Source of the DNA: Apoderus coryli
Taxonomy: Eukaryota > Arthropoda > Insecta > Coleoptera > Attelabidae
DNA: 64,000 nucleotides
Reading direction: 5' to 3'
Assembly (NCBI GenBank): GCA_911728435.2
Contig: OU452206.1
Span: 20,038,821-20,102,820, forward strand
The translations under genes were made by a program, and so were the position numbers. Positions 12,494 to 24,190 of the stretch are shown in pieces. The notes beneath the pieces are model-generated. The model saw only the letters and a list, made by a program, of their open reading frames with translations, did no database searches and had not been told where the DNA came from. The stretch's first letter is position 1. The number at the start of each line of letters is the position of its first letter.

Positions 12494-13180
12494 TAGAAGT
12501 GTTTTCTCGATGTGGTGTTTCGATCGATATCCGTAGGTATTTGTATACCAACCATTGCCATTAACGAATTGGTTCGACTACACTATTGTGCGTTTAAAGA
12601 CAATGACTACACCAAATACGCTATACCTACCAAGTATACTGATTGAAATTATATCATTATTTGAATCATTTACATACATTTATGATAGAGAATAAATATC
12701 TACTATCCTTAATAACATCAATTTAACATGATGTCAACTAAAAACAACAAGGAATATAAAAGATTGAAAATGGATTTTCATTTCTATTTATTTAAATCAT
12801 AAACTCCAAACATATTATTATTTGTTTTCCACTATACAAAAATTGTTATAATTATTAAGTTTGTACATTCATTAAGTAAATATAGCTAGCTATATATTTT
12901 TATTATAATAAACTTTGATCTTCTTTATTATTAAAATATTTTGTTTAAATTATATTTAATGTGCAATTATTCTTGTTATTCTTGTATAATCACAATACCG
13001 AAAATTTTTAAATATTTATCTTCTAAAAAGGATTTTGTTTGTTAAATACTTTGTACATAACTATGATTGTTTATTATTTTTTATTATTATTGATTGAGAT
13101 AAATAATTATTATATTATCTTTCGTTTCTAGTATACTTAAACATTATTCTGTGCTTTTATTCAATCATCTATAGCATATT
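12494..13180. other. AT-rich 3' flank of UNC-5
   Basis: Very AT-rich sequence with no open frames or recognisable elements. It may include an extended 3' UTR. Confidence 0.4.
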
Positions 13181-13186
13181 GTGCAA

Positions 13187-13268
13187 CGAACATGAAATGA
13201 CATATATTTCCTACGAGTAAGTATGATAGTTTGCAAATCATACGAGTAGGAAATGGTCATTTCATGTG
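13187..13268. repeat. Short palindromic element
   Basis: The arms CATGAAATGACATATATTTCC and GGAAATGGTCATTTCATG flank a central CTACGAGTA...CATACGAGTAG stem. The whole unit is about 80 bp, consistent with a MITE-like or hairpin element. Confidence 0.6.
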
Positions 13269-13363
13269 AGTTTCACACTATACTTTTTCTACAACTGTTT
13301 TAATGCTTTTGAATAAATTAAACATCATAATTATTAGGAAAATATTTGTTTTTCGAAACTTAC

Positions 13364-13518
13364 CTGTTGGTGTAAACATAAATACGATGAGTGTTAAATT
13401 TTTACCAGGTGGTGTTAAACTATATTCACTATCACTGTTTTTCTTTATATAAATAGCTTTGAAACCTTCGAAATTATCGAAATAATTATAATTATTATTA
13501 ATTATAAATGAAGGTAAT
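13364..13518 (-). CDS. Candidate orphan coding exon
   Basis: On the minus strand an open frame is bounded by a TGCAAG acceptor and a perfect GTAAGT donor. It encodes about 51 residues, including FEGFKAIYIKKNSDSEYS and LTPPGKNLTLIVF. The composition looks like real protein, but I recognise no family, and no partner exon was found on this strand nearby. The putative acceptor lies inside the terminal inverted repeat of the neighbouring 1.37 kb element. The element may therefore have cut an older gene, or the exon may be chance. Treat it as weak. Confidence 0.25.
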
Positions 13519-14888
13519 CTTGCAGTATACATGTGTGAAATTATGGTCTGACCGCGCCGCTGCGCAGTCAGACGAATTTCCGGAGTTGAGATTGTAATCG
13601 AAGTGTGGTGTTGCCAGGTTTAAAACACACATAATTATGTTGAAACGGTTAAATATTTGGCACTTAATTTTTAACCGTTAAATGTTAATGCTACTCTAGG
13701 TTATACACATTTGTTGTATCAATAGGGTTATTCTTTCGTAGTGATTGATCTGAACAAGTGAATGTGATTAAACTGAATGTGATTATACTGAACTGAATAT
13801 TTGGCGAAACCGAAAGATCATCTTTTTTGTGATTGTCTTTCACTTAACCTCGAAAACTTGTGAAAACAACCAAATCCGCTCTGAAAACTGGAAAATTATT
13901 TCTTCCATGACATTATTATCCATGTTTTAAACTTTTACAATTTTTTGAGTTGATTCGAAGTCTTATTCCAATTATTATCTCTCAATATCCAATACTTTTA
14001 GAGGTTAACTGTTAACTGAACGAACTAACCGGTACCAAGAGGTTGATCAGTAAGGGGCAAGGGGGGTAGGAATTTTAATCAGTTTGGTCATTGTCTTTAT
14101 AAAGACAATGGTTTGGTAGAAGTGACCGATGTCGAAAGAATACGCACAATCGTGAATGAACTGACAATTTTCAGATTGTTCACTAAGTTCAGTACGAAAG
14201 AATAACCCTTATGTGATTTATATTTTTGTGTGAATTAGTTCGATAATAGTCATCGTTAGGTAATCATTGCAGTAGGTTGGGGGTAAAATGCTGAATATGG
14301 AAGGTTAGGTAGCAGGCAGGGATGTGTTGTAAGTGTGTAATAGTAATTATCAGGAGGAGTTAGTATAAAGGAGGGTGGGTGCAGAAAGCTGGATTGAGAT
14401 GAGATGTAGTAGGCATATAGGTGTTAGTTCGATAGCAATCATTGTTAGGACAACACATCCCTGCCTGCTACCTAACCTTCCATACTCAGCATATTACCCC
14501 CAACCTCATGCAATGATTACCTAACAAAGCCTGCTATCGAACAACTATGTGCCTACTACATTTCATCTCGATCCTGCTTTCTACACAGACCCACCTTTAC
14601 TAACTCTTCCTGATCATCACGATTAGACCCTTACAACACATCCCTGCCTGCTACCTAACCTTCCATACCCAGCATTTTACTCCCAACCCCTTGCAATGAT
14701 ATAATAATTTCATCCACTGTATAAATTTATAATATCATAAAATTGTATTATTTGTTCTATCAGTCTATATAGTGAATAGATACCAACCTGGCAACATCGC
14801 TAGAGTAATGACACTTTCTCACCTAAAATTCGTCTGACTGCGCAGCGGCGCGGTCAGACCATAATTTCACACATGTATACTGCAAGAT
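13517..14888. mobile_element. 1.37 kb element with 64-bp perfect TIRs
   Basis: The left arm at 13517-13580 and right arm at 14825-14888 are exact reverse complements over about 64 bp. They contain the GC-rich block GGTCTGACCGCGCCGCTGCG. Partial similarity continues inward (TGTTGCCAGGTT). No transposase is encoded, so it is a non-autonomous DNA element. The interior holds a module repeated in both orientations (see the next entry) and a perfect 22-bp palindrome at 14089-14110. No clear target-site duplication was identified. Confidence 0.85.
14250..14702. repeat. Three-copy module inside the TIR element
   Basis: A 70-85 bp module containing GGTTAGGTAGCAGGCAGGGATGTG (split here by position: 14303-14329) occurs once forward (about 14258-14332). 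It occurs twice as reverse complement (about 14449-14525 and 14632-14702). The first two form a long stem around a spacer. An outer layer with TAGTAGGCA and CTGCTTTCTACAC-like blocks is also mirrored, so the structure is a compound inverted and direct repeat. Confidence 0.75.
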
Positions 14889-16948
14889 TGTCAATTTTGT
14901 GTGTTTGTATTGTCGGCAGTCGGCATTGCTATCATCGAAAATATACTACGGTGTTGCTATTATGATTTTTCAACGCCGACGCTACTTCTGTCATCAGGAT
15001 ATTTACCCGTGCGTTTGGAAAAATATCTTGTTGTGGAATATTTCCCACTAGTTGCTAGGCAACGAATAACAGGATTACAATGTACTACATTTTCAGATCA
15101 TGATTAAACATATTATAATATAATAAAGGCATTTAAAGACAGGCGTAGAAAAAATTTTATTGTGACTAATTTTATTAAAATGAACGATAGAACAATTTTA
15201 ACTAACAGGTATTATGATTATATTCAAATATAATATCTATATTTATGGAAGACGAATTTTGTAAAAAAGTGTAGAATTCACATTCAAGGTCATTCACTGA
15301 AAAGAAAATCACAGAAAAATGGGTAGTATATCTTGACATCACGCAACGACCAAAATAATACAGGGAACGTAAAAAACTGTGTTTACTTTTTTCATTACAA
15401 AATATCAATCAAAACATAAAAAATCCTTGACCATCTAATAATCTTGTCAATAGAACCGCTTTTCATTGTTCGGTTAATTGATGTATTTTAGAAAAATTAT
15501 TACTGATGTCACTGTGACTTCTAACCTAAAAATTTAAAATTAACTTTCTTAACAAAAAATTATGCTAAATTCAAACTTCAATTTTATGGGATCACCTTGA
15601 ATGTCCTAGTTTTTTTGGTAACGTCCGTTCAACAAAACAACCAGATTTTGGAAAGTGAGGTTAGTTGCACCGTTAACGCATGACAGATACATATTTAGTA
15701 TTTAAAAATTAAAATCTATTCAAAAGAAATCCCTTATTTTTTCACGAACTGCGCATGATCAGTATAACGTTTAGCGTTTAACGTCATTTACCAATTAGAA
15801 CGACTAAAATCTCTAATATTTAATAGTTATCACAGAAGAAATAGGTAATTAATCATATAATTATTATAGAAACCAGTTGAACTGATGTGGCATACGATCA
15901 TCAGCGACTCATCTCGCATCAATTTTTGTTGCAAAAGGAACTACAAACTATCAAATAAATTTCTCATTTACAAACATCGAGTCTATGTCTATTCGATGCA
16001 TACTGAAATATACATCAAAGACGACTAATAATTAATAGTTTACACATGGGATTTGAAATCTTGAATTCTCTATGGTCAAAATGATTCAGTATTATACGAA
16101 ATAAAATTAAATACATTTTGCATTTACAGGGAGCATAAAATATGTTTTTAAATGTAATCATTCTTGTTTTCTTATGAAACTTTGTATAGATATTTAACAC
16201 TTGTTAATCAGGCACTAATTGCAATGGTTAATGATATTAGTGATATTACTATTAGGTACGATAAGTTATTGATCTGTCTGCTGAATTAAAACGTATAAAA
16301 AATTTATTTATATTAACGAAAACATTATGTGAAAATATAAAGCGTCTGTTAATTTATATACCTACCTATAAACCATATTATATACCTACTTACCGTAAAA
16401 TATAAGTAAAGAAAAATCAAAAATGTGTAGTTTTTTAGATATTTTAGAAGAAATGTTTTTGTACAAAAAAAATATACCTAGGTGTAAAAGCGTAATAAAA
16501 CTATATTAATATTAATTATATTCGTGTATTTATAGATTGTGTAATTTTAATTTCGTTAATAATTTATGATATAAGCTTTAATAATTAAACGGATATGATT
16601 TGTAAATAAACCAAAACAATATATAATATTACCATTTTTGTACACATAGCATTTTATTTCCTTCCAAATTATTTGACAAGCCCTAAAGTATTCAGTATAT
16701 CTCAAATCATAAACTACAAGATACCATCAAGACCCAATACAATGTCCTCAAACTTAGTTCTCACTTCTAGCACAGTTTAAGTTCAGACGGTATATAAGCT
16801 GTGCTTCTACTAGTAATACGATCTGTGTGTCAATTCATGAAAACAAGAAAGTGGTTGAAATAGGCAAGAGTGCGAATATTTGCAACGAAACATTTACTTT
16901 TCATGATGCGGCCGTAAATTCTATACCTAACCTATATCATTGTATTTA
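14889..16948. other. AT-rich intergenic DNA
   Basis: About 2 kb without recognisable genes. Open frames of 60-68 codons at 14901, 15202 and 16015 have no family signature or context. I see no element ends. Confidence 0.4.
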
Positions 16949-17104
16949 TTATAATATAGTGTGTCAGCGCTTGGTTAGTACCTGTCAACTAACAACAGAT
17001 GGCGCTATCATATACCAGAAATTTATTAATGAACGACTGAAGTTGATAACGCCGTCTGTTGTTAGATGATGATATTAACCAAGCGCTGACACACTATATT
17101 ATAA
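16949..17104. mobile_element. 156-bp MITE
   Basis: The terminal repeats TTATAATATAGTGTGTCAGC and GCTGACACACTATATTATAA are perfect over about 29 bp. Weaker pairing continues for about 60 bp per side (AACAACAGATGGCG / CGCCGTCTGTTGTT). It has no coding capacity. It lies in the 5' flank of botv. Flanking TA or TTA may be the target duplication. Confidence 0.85.
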
Positions 17105-17989
17105 AACACAATTCCTATATCTAGGACATCAGTAACCAGAATATTAAGGTTTTAAAATTTTGTTACCGCTTATATTAACCATTATCAAAGATTAATTTGT
17201 GTACATTATAATCAAACTCAATTATACTGAAGCAGAGACTTATCACTATCATTGTCTTTATAAAGACAAGGTCATTATCAGTAATCAGTATATTATTCAA
17301 ATGCATTAACTTAACGAGCAAAGAATATAAAAGTTTCCTAACCGTTTTGTCGCTATTAAATGCAAGTGTAGAAAGAAATAATATGTGACTTTTACATCAA
17401 TATCTACTGCCGTCTCTGTAAATAATCCTTCGGCTTCTGCCATCTATTGATGTTTAGAGCAACTTTTATTTCAAATAGGCAACCCGTAATATTTTGCTGT
17501 ATCTTTAAAAACATGTGAAATGTGAGTTGCATACTGCAGTACATTGTACATTATTTTTGTTTCAAATTAGAATATTATGATGATGAATAATAATTATGAT
17601 GCGTTTTACTATATCCCGATAGCTTTTCAATGGAGATTATCCAAATTAATGTCATTCCAATATTTAACTCTAGTTTTTAATAAATATAGCAACTCCAAGG
17701 TACCACAAAAAAACGATATATCCGTCCGAAGTTAGTCATGAAATTAATAACCTCAAATGTTAATTTTATAATTTACATAAACCATTGTCTTTATAAGCAA
17801 TATAAACATTATTCTATGTTTATAAGAAAATAAGGACAATGTTTAAACAAAATCCGTCTAAAGTATGTAGATATTTTAGCAATATATAAATTATTTGTAG
17901 TGAAAAAATAATTTAAAATGTACCAATTTATAATAAAAACTCTACGTTCTTATACACTTTTTCTGAACTAGTTTGTCATTGTATATTAT
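17105..17989. other. 5' flank of botv
   Basis: AT-rich. It holds a near-palindrome CATTGTCTTTATAAAGACAA at 17250 and a related 58-bp hairpin unit at 17784-17841 whose ends are CATTGTCTTTAT and ATAAGGACAATG. The promoter or 5' UTR of botv should be in the right part, but no defined promoter motif was identified. Confidence 0.4.
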
Positions 17990-20900
17990 ATGATAATGGC
18001 TGGAGTCCACATAAAGCTCTCACGAATCGTTGTAATGGTGTTGACAATATTGATAATAACACCATTATTCACACACTTTTATTTATCAAAAGTCGAGAGA
18101 AACTCTATCACCCATAGTAACGCCCATTCACACCAAGACTTACCAGAAGACATCCATGTAGTCCAAGAAATAGACTTACGGGTTGGCGTTGAAGAGTTAC
18201 TACGTATCCGCGGTTCTGTTCTAAGTGAGCTACGGAGTATTGAGAAAAAACGCCAACAATATAAACAGGAATTGCAAAATTATGCAAAGAGTATTGAGGA
18301 ATTGAAGGAAGACATGACACACCAGCAAACTAACTTGAATCGATTAAAGATTTCTGTGGAACAAGCGCAAGTTGCACAGCGTGAAGCCTTGGAACAAAAT
18401 ACACCTGATTTAGCTTTACCAAAACGACTGACCGCTGATGTTTTACCGCCTGTGTTACGAGAAATATCTAGGAATCATTCGAGAGGGTGTAGGATGTTCT
18501 CGTGTTTTGACCATTCCAGGTAAATATTTGCTTTTTAGTGTACTTAAAAAGCTTCTTCCTCTTTGACAAATGTTAGTTTGTCTCTAAGATGAATTTCGTT
18601 TCAGATGTTCTTTAACGTCGGGATTCCCTGTGTATCTCTACGATCCAGACCAATACCCAGTCATGCATGACGGTTGGGACGTAGATGGTTTCCTAAAGAC
18701 TACTTTGAAACAGGCACTAGGCTACAATCCACATTTAACGAACAATCCTAAAGAAGCGTGCATTTATCTAGTGCTTGTTGGTGAGGCACTACAAGACACT
18801 GACGATATTAGCGATAATGTTGGAAACCATTTGAATTTACCACCATTGGATCCGTTTGCACTAAAACGATTGCCGTACTGGGGCGGAGATGGTAGGAACC
18901 ATGTGTTGTTAAATTTGGCTAGAAGAGATTTAACTGCAGGTTCCGGAGATGTTTTTTCTTCGATTGATACAGGCAAGGATTGTTCTATTGTTTTAGGTAA
19001 TTCTTATACATTATCCTTCCCTTTTTTAGGTCGTGCTATTCTAGTCCAATCAACGTTTATCCATTCAATGTTTCGTCCAAATTTCGATCTTATTGTGTCA
19101 CCAGTGCTAGGGCCACCAGGTGGTGATGTATGGCAAGAATGCGCCCCTATGGTGCCTAGCAGAAGGAAATATCTTCTCACATTTCAGGGTGAAATCAAAA
19201 CTGTGAGTTCAGCGACAACTTTTGACAATGCGGATTTTGAAAAGGTGTGCGAATTGATTCTATAGTTAAAATTAGTGCTATTTCTTATTTTTTAAAGGAA
19301 AATTTGGAAATGGGAAATGAAATGTTGAAGCACTTGCGACTGCTTGCTAAAACTGAGACATCAGATCGGTTCATGTTTCAATTTGAATGTGTCCCAGCTA
19401 GTGATAATAGTATAAATGTGGGACCGTACGATTGGGCGTTATGTGGTACGGATAGTAGTCGTAGGGCTGTGCTAAGAGACTCCACGTTTGTACTGATTTT
19501 TGCACCGAATTCGATTGAATTCGTTTCAACTACGCTGCTACAGACTCGTGTCTACGAGGCTCTACGTTCAGGTAAGTTATACAATCAAATCATTAAATAT
19601 CCTTAACAGATTTCACATCTGGGGCCCCATTTTTACGGCTCTATTAAAAATATAATAAGGAAATCCCTACAGTAATTAATAAAAAATCAATTTAGGTGCG
19701 ATTCCAATAATTGTGGGAGGTGACCAAATAAAACTAGCGTACGACGAGGTAATCCAATGGCGTCGTATCGCTATTTTCTTGCCAAAACCGCGAATCACAG
19801 AAATGCACTTTATGTTACGCACCATTTCCGATGAGGATATAATTCTTTTTCGACGACAAGGCAGACTAGTATGGGAGCGATATTTAGCGTCAGTTCAAAG
19901 TACTCTGGATACAATAGTAGCGATATTGCGGAATCGTCTGAATATACCGGCGATTCCAGCCGAAACTGTTGCCGCCACCAGTGTGTTTAATGACACGTTT
20001 CAGCCCATACAAGTCGTTTCGGCGACTGATGTCGAACAGGAGGAAAGTTTAGGTTAGTTTAATTATCTCAAGCAGACGACATGAGTGTAATTGTATATTT
20101 CTTTATTCAGGACCTTTAGAGCCTCCATTCGATAGCCCTGCATTTAGAAGAAACTTCACGCTATCTTTAACGCAGGGTCATGAAATGTGGAACGATTGGG
20201 GTGATCCATTCAGATTATATTCCGCACTGCCGTTTGATCCAGTCTTACCTTCGGATGCAAAGTTCGTAGGTTCAGGTCGGGGATTTCGACCAATAGGAAA
20301 TGGACAAGGAGGTGAAGATCAAAGCTCGATTGTAAACATCATTAGAATGTATTGTTTCTTATTACTTTGTAGGAGCTGGTAAGGAGTTTTCCGAAGCCCT
20401 TGGTGGTAATAATCCTCGTGAGCAATTTACGATAATTTTGCTTACATATGAGAGAGAACAAGTGTTATTGGATTCGATAGCACGTCTGCGTGGTTTACCT
20501 TATCTTCATTCAGTAGTGGTAGTTTGGAATTCGCCTCGACCACCAAGTGCTGAACTTCGTTGGCCCGATATTGGTGCACCAGTTCATGTGGTAAGGCGTA
20601 ATGCTGGTATTTTATTTAATTTTACACGACTGCCATTACCAATTCTTTATTAAAGAGTTAAACGCAAGACACTGTCATGAATCAAATATTAGTAGTTTCT
20701 TCAGAAGTTGTCAATTATGAAGGACTATCGTTTCTGTCAATATTTCGAATATTTTTGAACAATAAAAAATTCAAACTAATATAACAATTGTCTGTCGAAC
20801 GTATGGTACAATAACTCTCTAGGTAGGATATCGCCTCAGTTGTGCGCAAGTAGGTGGGGGAATGTGACGTCGTCGCTGTCCGTGCGTCATTTAAAAGTAC

Positions 20901-22239
20901 AATATTACGTATTATTTCCTTGTGTTTGATATTTGTGATTTCTTTTTTATAATTTATAGTAGTGTTTCGTATTTATTCTGTGTTAGTGTTTTTATTTTAT
21001 CATAATTAGCCTCATATAGCAGTGCATGGCATGTAAGTATTCGCTTGGCACAGATGACGTCACTGCGCGAACTCGACTTATTTGAAACCGGTCGATAGCA
21101 TACCTATGGAGTTATTGTACCATGTGTCGAACGCGACATGGTCACAAATGATGAGTTTTTGACATATTTATTTTTAGGTAAAAGCTGCCAGAAACTCATT
21201 GAACAACCGTTTCTTGCCATTGGACAATTTAAAGACAGAAGCAATTTTGTCTGTGGACGATGATGCGCATCTGCGTCACGATGAGATTCTGTTTGGATTC
21301 CGTGTTTGGCGTGAACATCGAGAGAGAATCGTGGGTTTTCCAGGACGATTTCATGCGTGGGATTTGAATACGCAGAATAGTTGGTTGTACAATTCGAACT
21401 ACAGTTGTGAATTGAGTATGGTGTTGACAGGAGCTGCATTTTTACACAAGTAAATTAATATTTCGTCGAACGCGACTAATTCCTATTTAATACACTATAC
21501 TTCTTGATATAAAGAAAGGATATTAAGGCATGAACGACATAAAACTTTTTGATTCTTATATTTAGCTTGTAACCTGAATTATACAACTATTCGAACTACT
21601 TGCGCTGTCTAACCTAACTGTCAATCCAATATACAACCATAGATGTGTGTAGAGAGACACTCACATAGAGATGTGTATAGAGAGACACTCATCTAAGGTT
21701 ACCATTTTCTAGCCAAACCTGCATGTATTATAACCATACATAACAGTTCTTTAGTTGGTTTTGCAAAAAGCGTTATAATGTATGTAGTTTCAAAAATTGT
21801 ATCAAATATTATTCGTGTTATTTGCCAGACATTATCTGCACCTGTATTGGAAATGGCTGCCTCAAGCCATCCGAGACAAAGTCGACGAATACATGAATTG
21901 TGAAGACATCGCTATGAATTTCCTAGTCAGTCATGTGACGCAAAAACCACCAGTTAAAGTAACGTCTAGATGGACATTTCGATGCCCCGGTTGTCCTCAA
22001 AGTTTGTCGGAAGACGATACGCATTTCCAGGAGCGACACAAGTGCATAAATTTCTTTAGTCAAGTAAGTATCTAAGTATTACGTTTTGTAGCGTAACTTT
22101 TTCTAATATTCAATTATTTCAAAAATTCTTCTAGGTTTTTGGTTATACGCCACTTCTGAACACTCAATATAGAGCAGATTCGATATTATTTAAAACTAGA
22201 ATACCACATGATAAGCAAAAATGTTTTAAGTTTATATAA
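17990..22239 (+). CDS. botv: Exostosin-like 3 / brother of tout-velu
   Basis: This is a complete EXTL3-type glycosyltransferase of heparan sulfate biosynthesis, acting in the Golgi to start or extend the GlcNAc-containing chain. Nine exons join in phase: 17990-18519, 18605-19244, 19298-19571, 19696-20052, 20111-20311, 20373-20590, 21178-21449, 21829-22063 and 22135-22239. They give 943 residues, close to EXTL3 length. A type II membrane anchor lies at residues 12-30 and a coiled-coil stem at about 65-125. The exostosin domain ([10 protein letters not shown]) follows. The C-terminal GT64 domain has [11 protein letters not shown], the metal-binding VDDDAHL at about 766-772, and [11 protein letters not shown]. 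The protein ends CFKFI with TAA. An alternative start at codon 3 is possible. A MITE sits in intron 6. No disabling change is seen. Confidence 0.96.
20794..21131. mobile_element. MITE in botv intron 6
   Basis: Inverted ends GTCGAACGTATGGTACAATA and TATTGTACCATGTGTCGAAC, extended by TCTAGGTA / TACCTATGG, bound about 340 bp with no coding capacity. The unit lies wholly within the intron between exons 6 and 7, ending about 45 nt before the acceptor. A further CGTCGAACGCGAC block at about 21463 in the next intron resembles one end. Confidence 0.7.
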
Positions 22240-22637
22240 AGACCAATATTATTCGATTTTTTTAAAATTATTTTTGTATATAATTGTAGATATTTTAATT
22301 ACTAAATTATTTTTTACGTAAAAGACTTTTTTAATAATATCTAAAAAGAAATAATTGTGATATTTTTAAGTAACTGTGCCATTATTTTAGTTATTAGTAA
22401 CTTTTTGTTATATTATTATAAATCTGCTTTTTATATGTTAATATAGTGAATATATTAATTAGAACACTTTTAACACGTTTCATTAGTCTCCTTTTATACA
22501 ATAACAATTCTTTGGTCTCATCATAATTATTACGTTGATTAATTTGGCAGCCTTGCATTCTGCTGCATATTATCAGCATTATAATTAATTATACTGTCAA
22601 AAACTGTCAGTTCATAACAGTAATAATTAATTACTAA

Positions 22638-22643
22638 AATAAA
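22638..22643 (+). terminator. Poly(A) signal candidate of botv
   Basis: AATAAA about 400 nt after the botv stop is the first canonical signal on the plus strand, implying a 3' UTR of about 0.4 kb. The sequence between is AT-rich and otherwise featureless. Confidence 0.45.
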
Positions 22644-22712
22644 GTTCTTTTGGTTTAATATTGTAGTTCCAAGTTATGAAGAGGCAGGCGAAAAACAGTT
22701 GTAAGCACCACT

Positions 22713-22835
22713 GGCGGTAAAGCCGCTGCAGCCCTTCGCTGTATAGCTGTCCTCACTCGCTTCGCTCACTCGTGCGTCTATACAGCGGCGGGCTGCAACG
22801 AATGCTTTACCGCCTTGGATACTTAATATACTATT
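22713..22835. mobile_element. GC-rich hairpin with Helentron-like 3' end
   Basis: The arms GGCGGTAAAGC...GCTGTATA and TATACAGCGGCGGGCTGCAA...GCTTTACCGCC form an imperfect long hairpin with a core TCGCTTCGCTCA. It is followed by ATACTTAATATACTATT (22819-22835). The same 17 bp follows a second GC-rich hairpin with a similar core at 36157-36173. A subterminal 3' hairpin plus a shared terminus is typical of Helitron/Helentron-derived non-autonomous elements. The 5' boundary is not resolved. Confidence 0.55.
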
Positions 22836-22986
22836 GTAGTTTTTAACAGCACAGCATGCCATAGCTACCCCCTACACTTCACACTAATTAACGGTTTTCT
22901 TTTTTCTTTAAATTAAACACTAACGCCACTAATAAAAAACTGAATATCCAAAATAAGTCTACACAATTAAGAAATAGCAGCAAAAC

Positions 22987-22992
22987 TTTATT
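22987..22992 (-). terminator. Poly(A) signal of the 62-aa gene
   Basis: AATAAA on the minus strand lies 54 nt beyond the stop codon of the small gene. It supports that gene being transcribed. Confidence 0.55.
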
Positions 22993-23046
22993 TCGAGTGA
23001 AAGGCACTCACATCTCACATGAAACAAGAACATAACCATAGCCACT

Positions 23047-23235
23047 TTAATAGTGTTTTGATTTTTTGACGTTTGTGACTAGAAAATGGCCGCACTCATA
23101 GCGTCGTCGGAAATGTGGATGCGCAATATCTCTGATGCGCAGTCGTCGAAGCTCATTCTCCCTTCTGTATATCTCTGGTTCCAGCCAGGGCATATCACTG
23201 TAGTGAACTGAGAAATTAACCTCAAAATGTTTCAT
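23047..23235 (-). CDS. 62-residue protein of unknown function
   Basis: The open frame starts at ATG 23233-23235 and ends in TAA. It encodes a basic, aromatic-rich 62-residue protein containing PWLEPEIYRRENELRRLRI and HPHFRRRYECGHF, ending in a Lys-rich tail. No signal peptide or membrane segment is seen. I do not recognise the family. Support for a real gene comes from three points: the divergent arrangement with Cbp20 (starts 348 bp apart), a canonical AATAAA 54 nt past the stop, and a sequence unlike any transposon seen here. It could also be the first exon of a longer gene, since the region downstream was not proven to lack exons. The compact size would suit a small mitochondrial or RNA-binding accessory protein, but this is inference. 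Confidence 0.5.
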   Translation of the reverse strand: MKHFEVNFSVHYSDMPWLEPEIYRRENELRRLRIRDIAHPHFRRRYECGHFLVTNVKKSKHY

Positions 23236-23582
23236 AACCAATGATAATAACAGCTTTCGCCAGGTGCATCAATCATTATGATGGGTTGAGCGTTTTATAA
23301 AAAATAGCAAGTGAGGAGACTGGTAAGTGAGCATGTCCAGCCCAGCTGATCTCAGTTTATTCTACAAACAAAACACCTACTGTCATAAATGTCAATTTGT
23401 TTTCAATTTTGACAAGGGTCTTCCCTTGTGTCAAGGGTTGTTATGAATTTGTTATTTGTTATTTTTTAGGTTACAAGTTACAAATTATAATCCTTAAATA
23501 ATAAAAAAGGACCTATCAGTAATTACAAATTACAATTATTTTGACAAATTATAGCTTAATTAATTAATTAATCTGGAAAATA
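23236..23582. promoter_or_regulatory. Bidirectional promoter interval
   Basis: The 347 bp between the divergent starts of the 62-residue gene and Cbp20 must carry both 5' UTRs and promoters. No TATA box in a convincing position was seen. The Cbp20-proximal half is AT-rich, ending in TTAATTAATTAATTAATC before the start. Confidence 0.45.
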
Positions 23583-24190
23583 ATGGCTACAGTCACTTCA
23601 CCATCTGTAGAATTAAGTTCGTATAGAGATCAACATTTTAAGGTAAGTTAAGTTCATGATAAAGAGAAGTGTATTCTAATAGTTAATCCTTTTGATTGGT
23701 AGGGTACTAGAGCAGAGCAGGACAGACTTCTAAGACTTACCACAACACTATACGTTGGAAATCTATCATTCTACACGACAGAAGAACAGATCTACGAACT
23801 ATTTTCGAAATGCGGAGATATAAGGCGAATTGTTATGGGTTTAGACAAATACAAGAAAACACCGTGTGGATTTTGTTTCGTCGAATACTATACGAGACCA
23901 GATGCGGAAAATTGCCTCAGATACATTAATGGGACGCGGTTGGATGATAGAATTGTGAGGACAGATTGGGATGCTGGGTTTATCGAAGGTAGACAGTATG
24001 GTAGAGGTAAAACTGGTGGACAGGTAAGATCTATACCTATAATGTTACTATGAAATCTGAGCTAAATGTTTTAATTATTCTTTAGGTTCGTGATGAGTAT
24101 AGAACAGACTACGATGTCGGTAGAGGTGGATATGGCAAAATTATCCAACAGAAAATTGGCGGTACAGAAGTACCAGCGTTTTTAAGATGA
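23583..24190 (+). CDS. Cbp20: Nuclear cap-binding protein subunit 2
   Basis: This is the small subunit of the nuclear cap-binding complex, which binds the m7G cap of nascent RNA together with Cbp80 and acts in splicing, export and snRNA/miRNA pathways. Three exons join in phase 0: 23583-23642, 23703-24023 and 24086-24190 (TGA). They give 161 residues, near the usual 156. The RRM spans about residues 36-115, with RNP2 LYVGNL and RNP1 CGFCFVEY. Tyr14 (LSSYRDQHF) and Tyr44 (LSFYTTEEQ) correspond to the cap-stacking tyrosines of the family. The C-terminal tail [19 protein letters not shown] and [10 protein letters not shown] is strongly conserved. The gene is intact, with short introns. Only the last few residues differ from the human type. 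Confidence 0.97.

Noticed and set aside
16827..17069. 80-codon open frame upstream of botv
   Set aside because: It runs into the MITE at 16949-17104, so half of its sequence is transposon terminal repeat.
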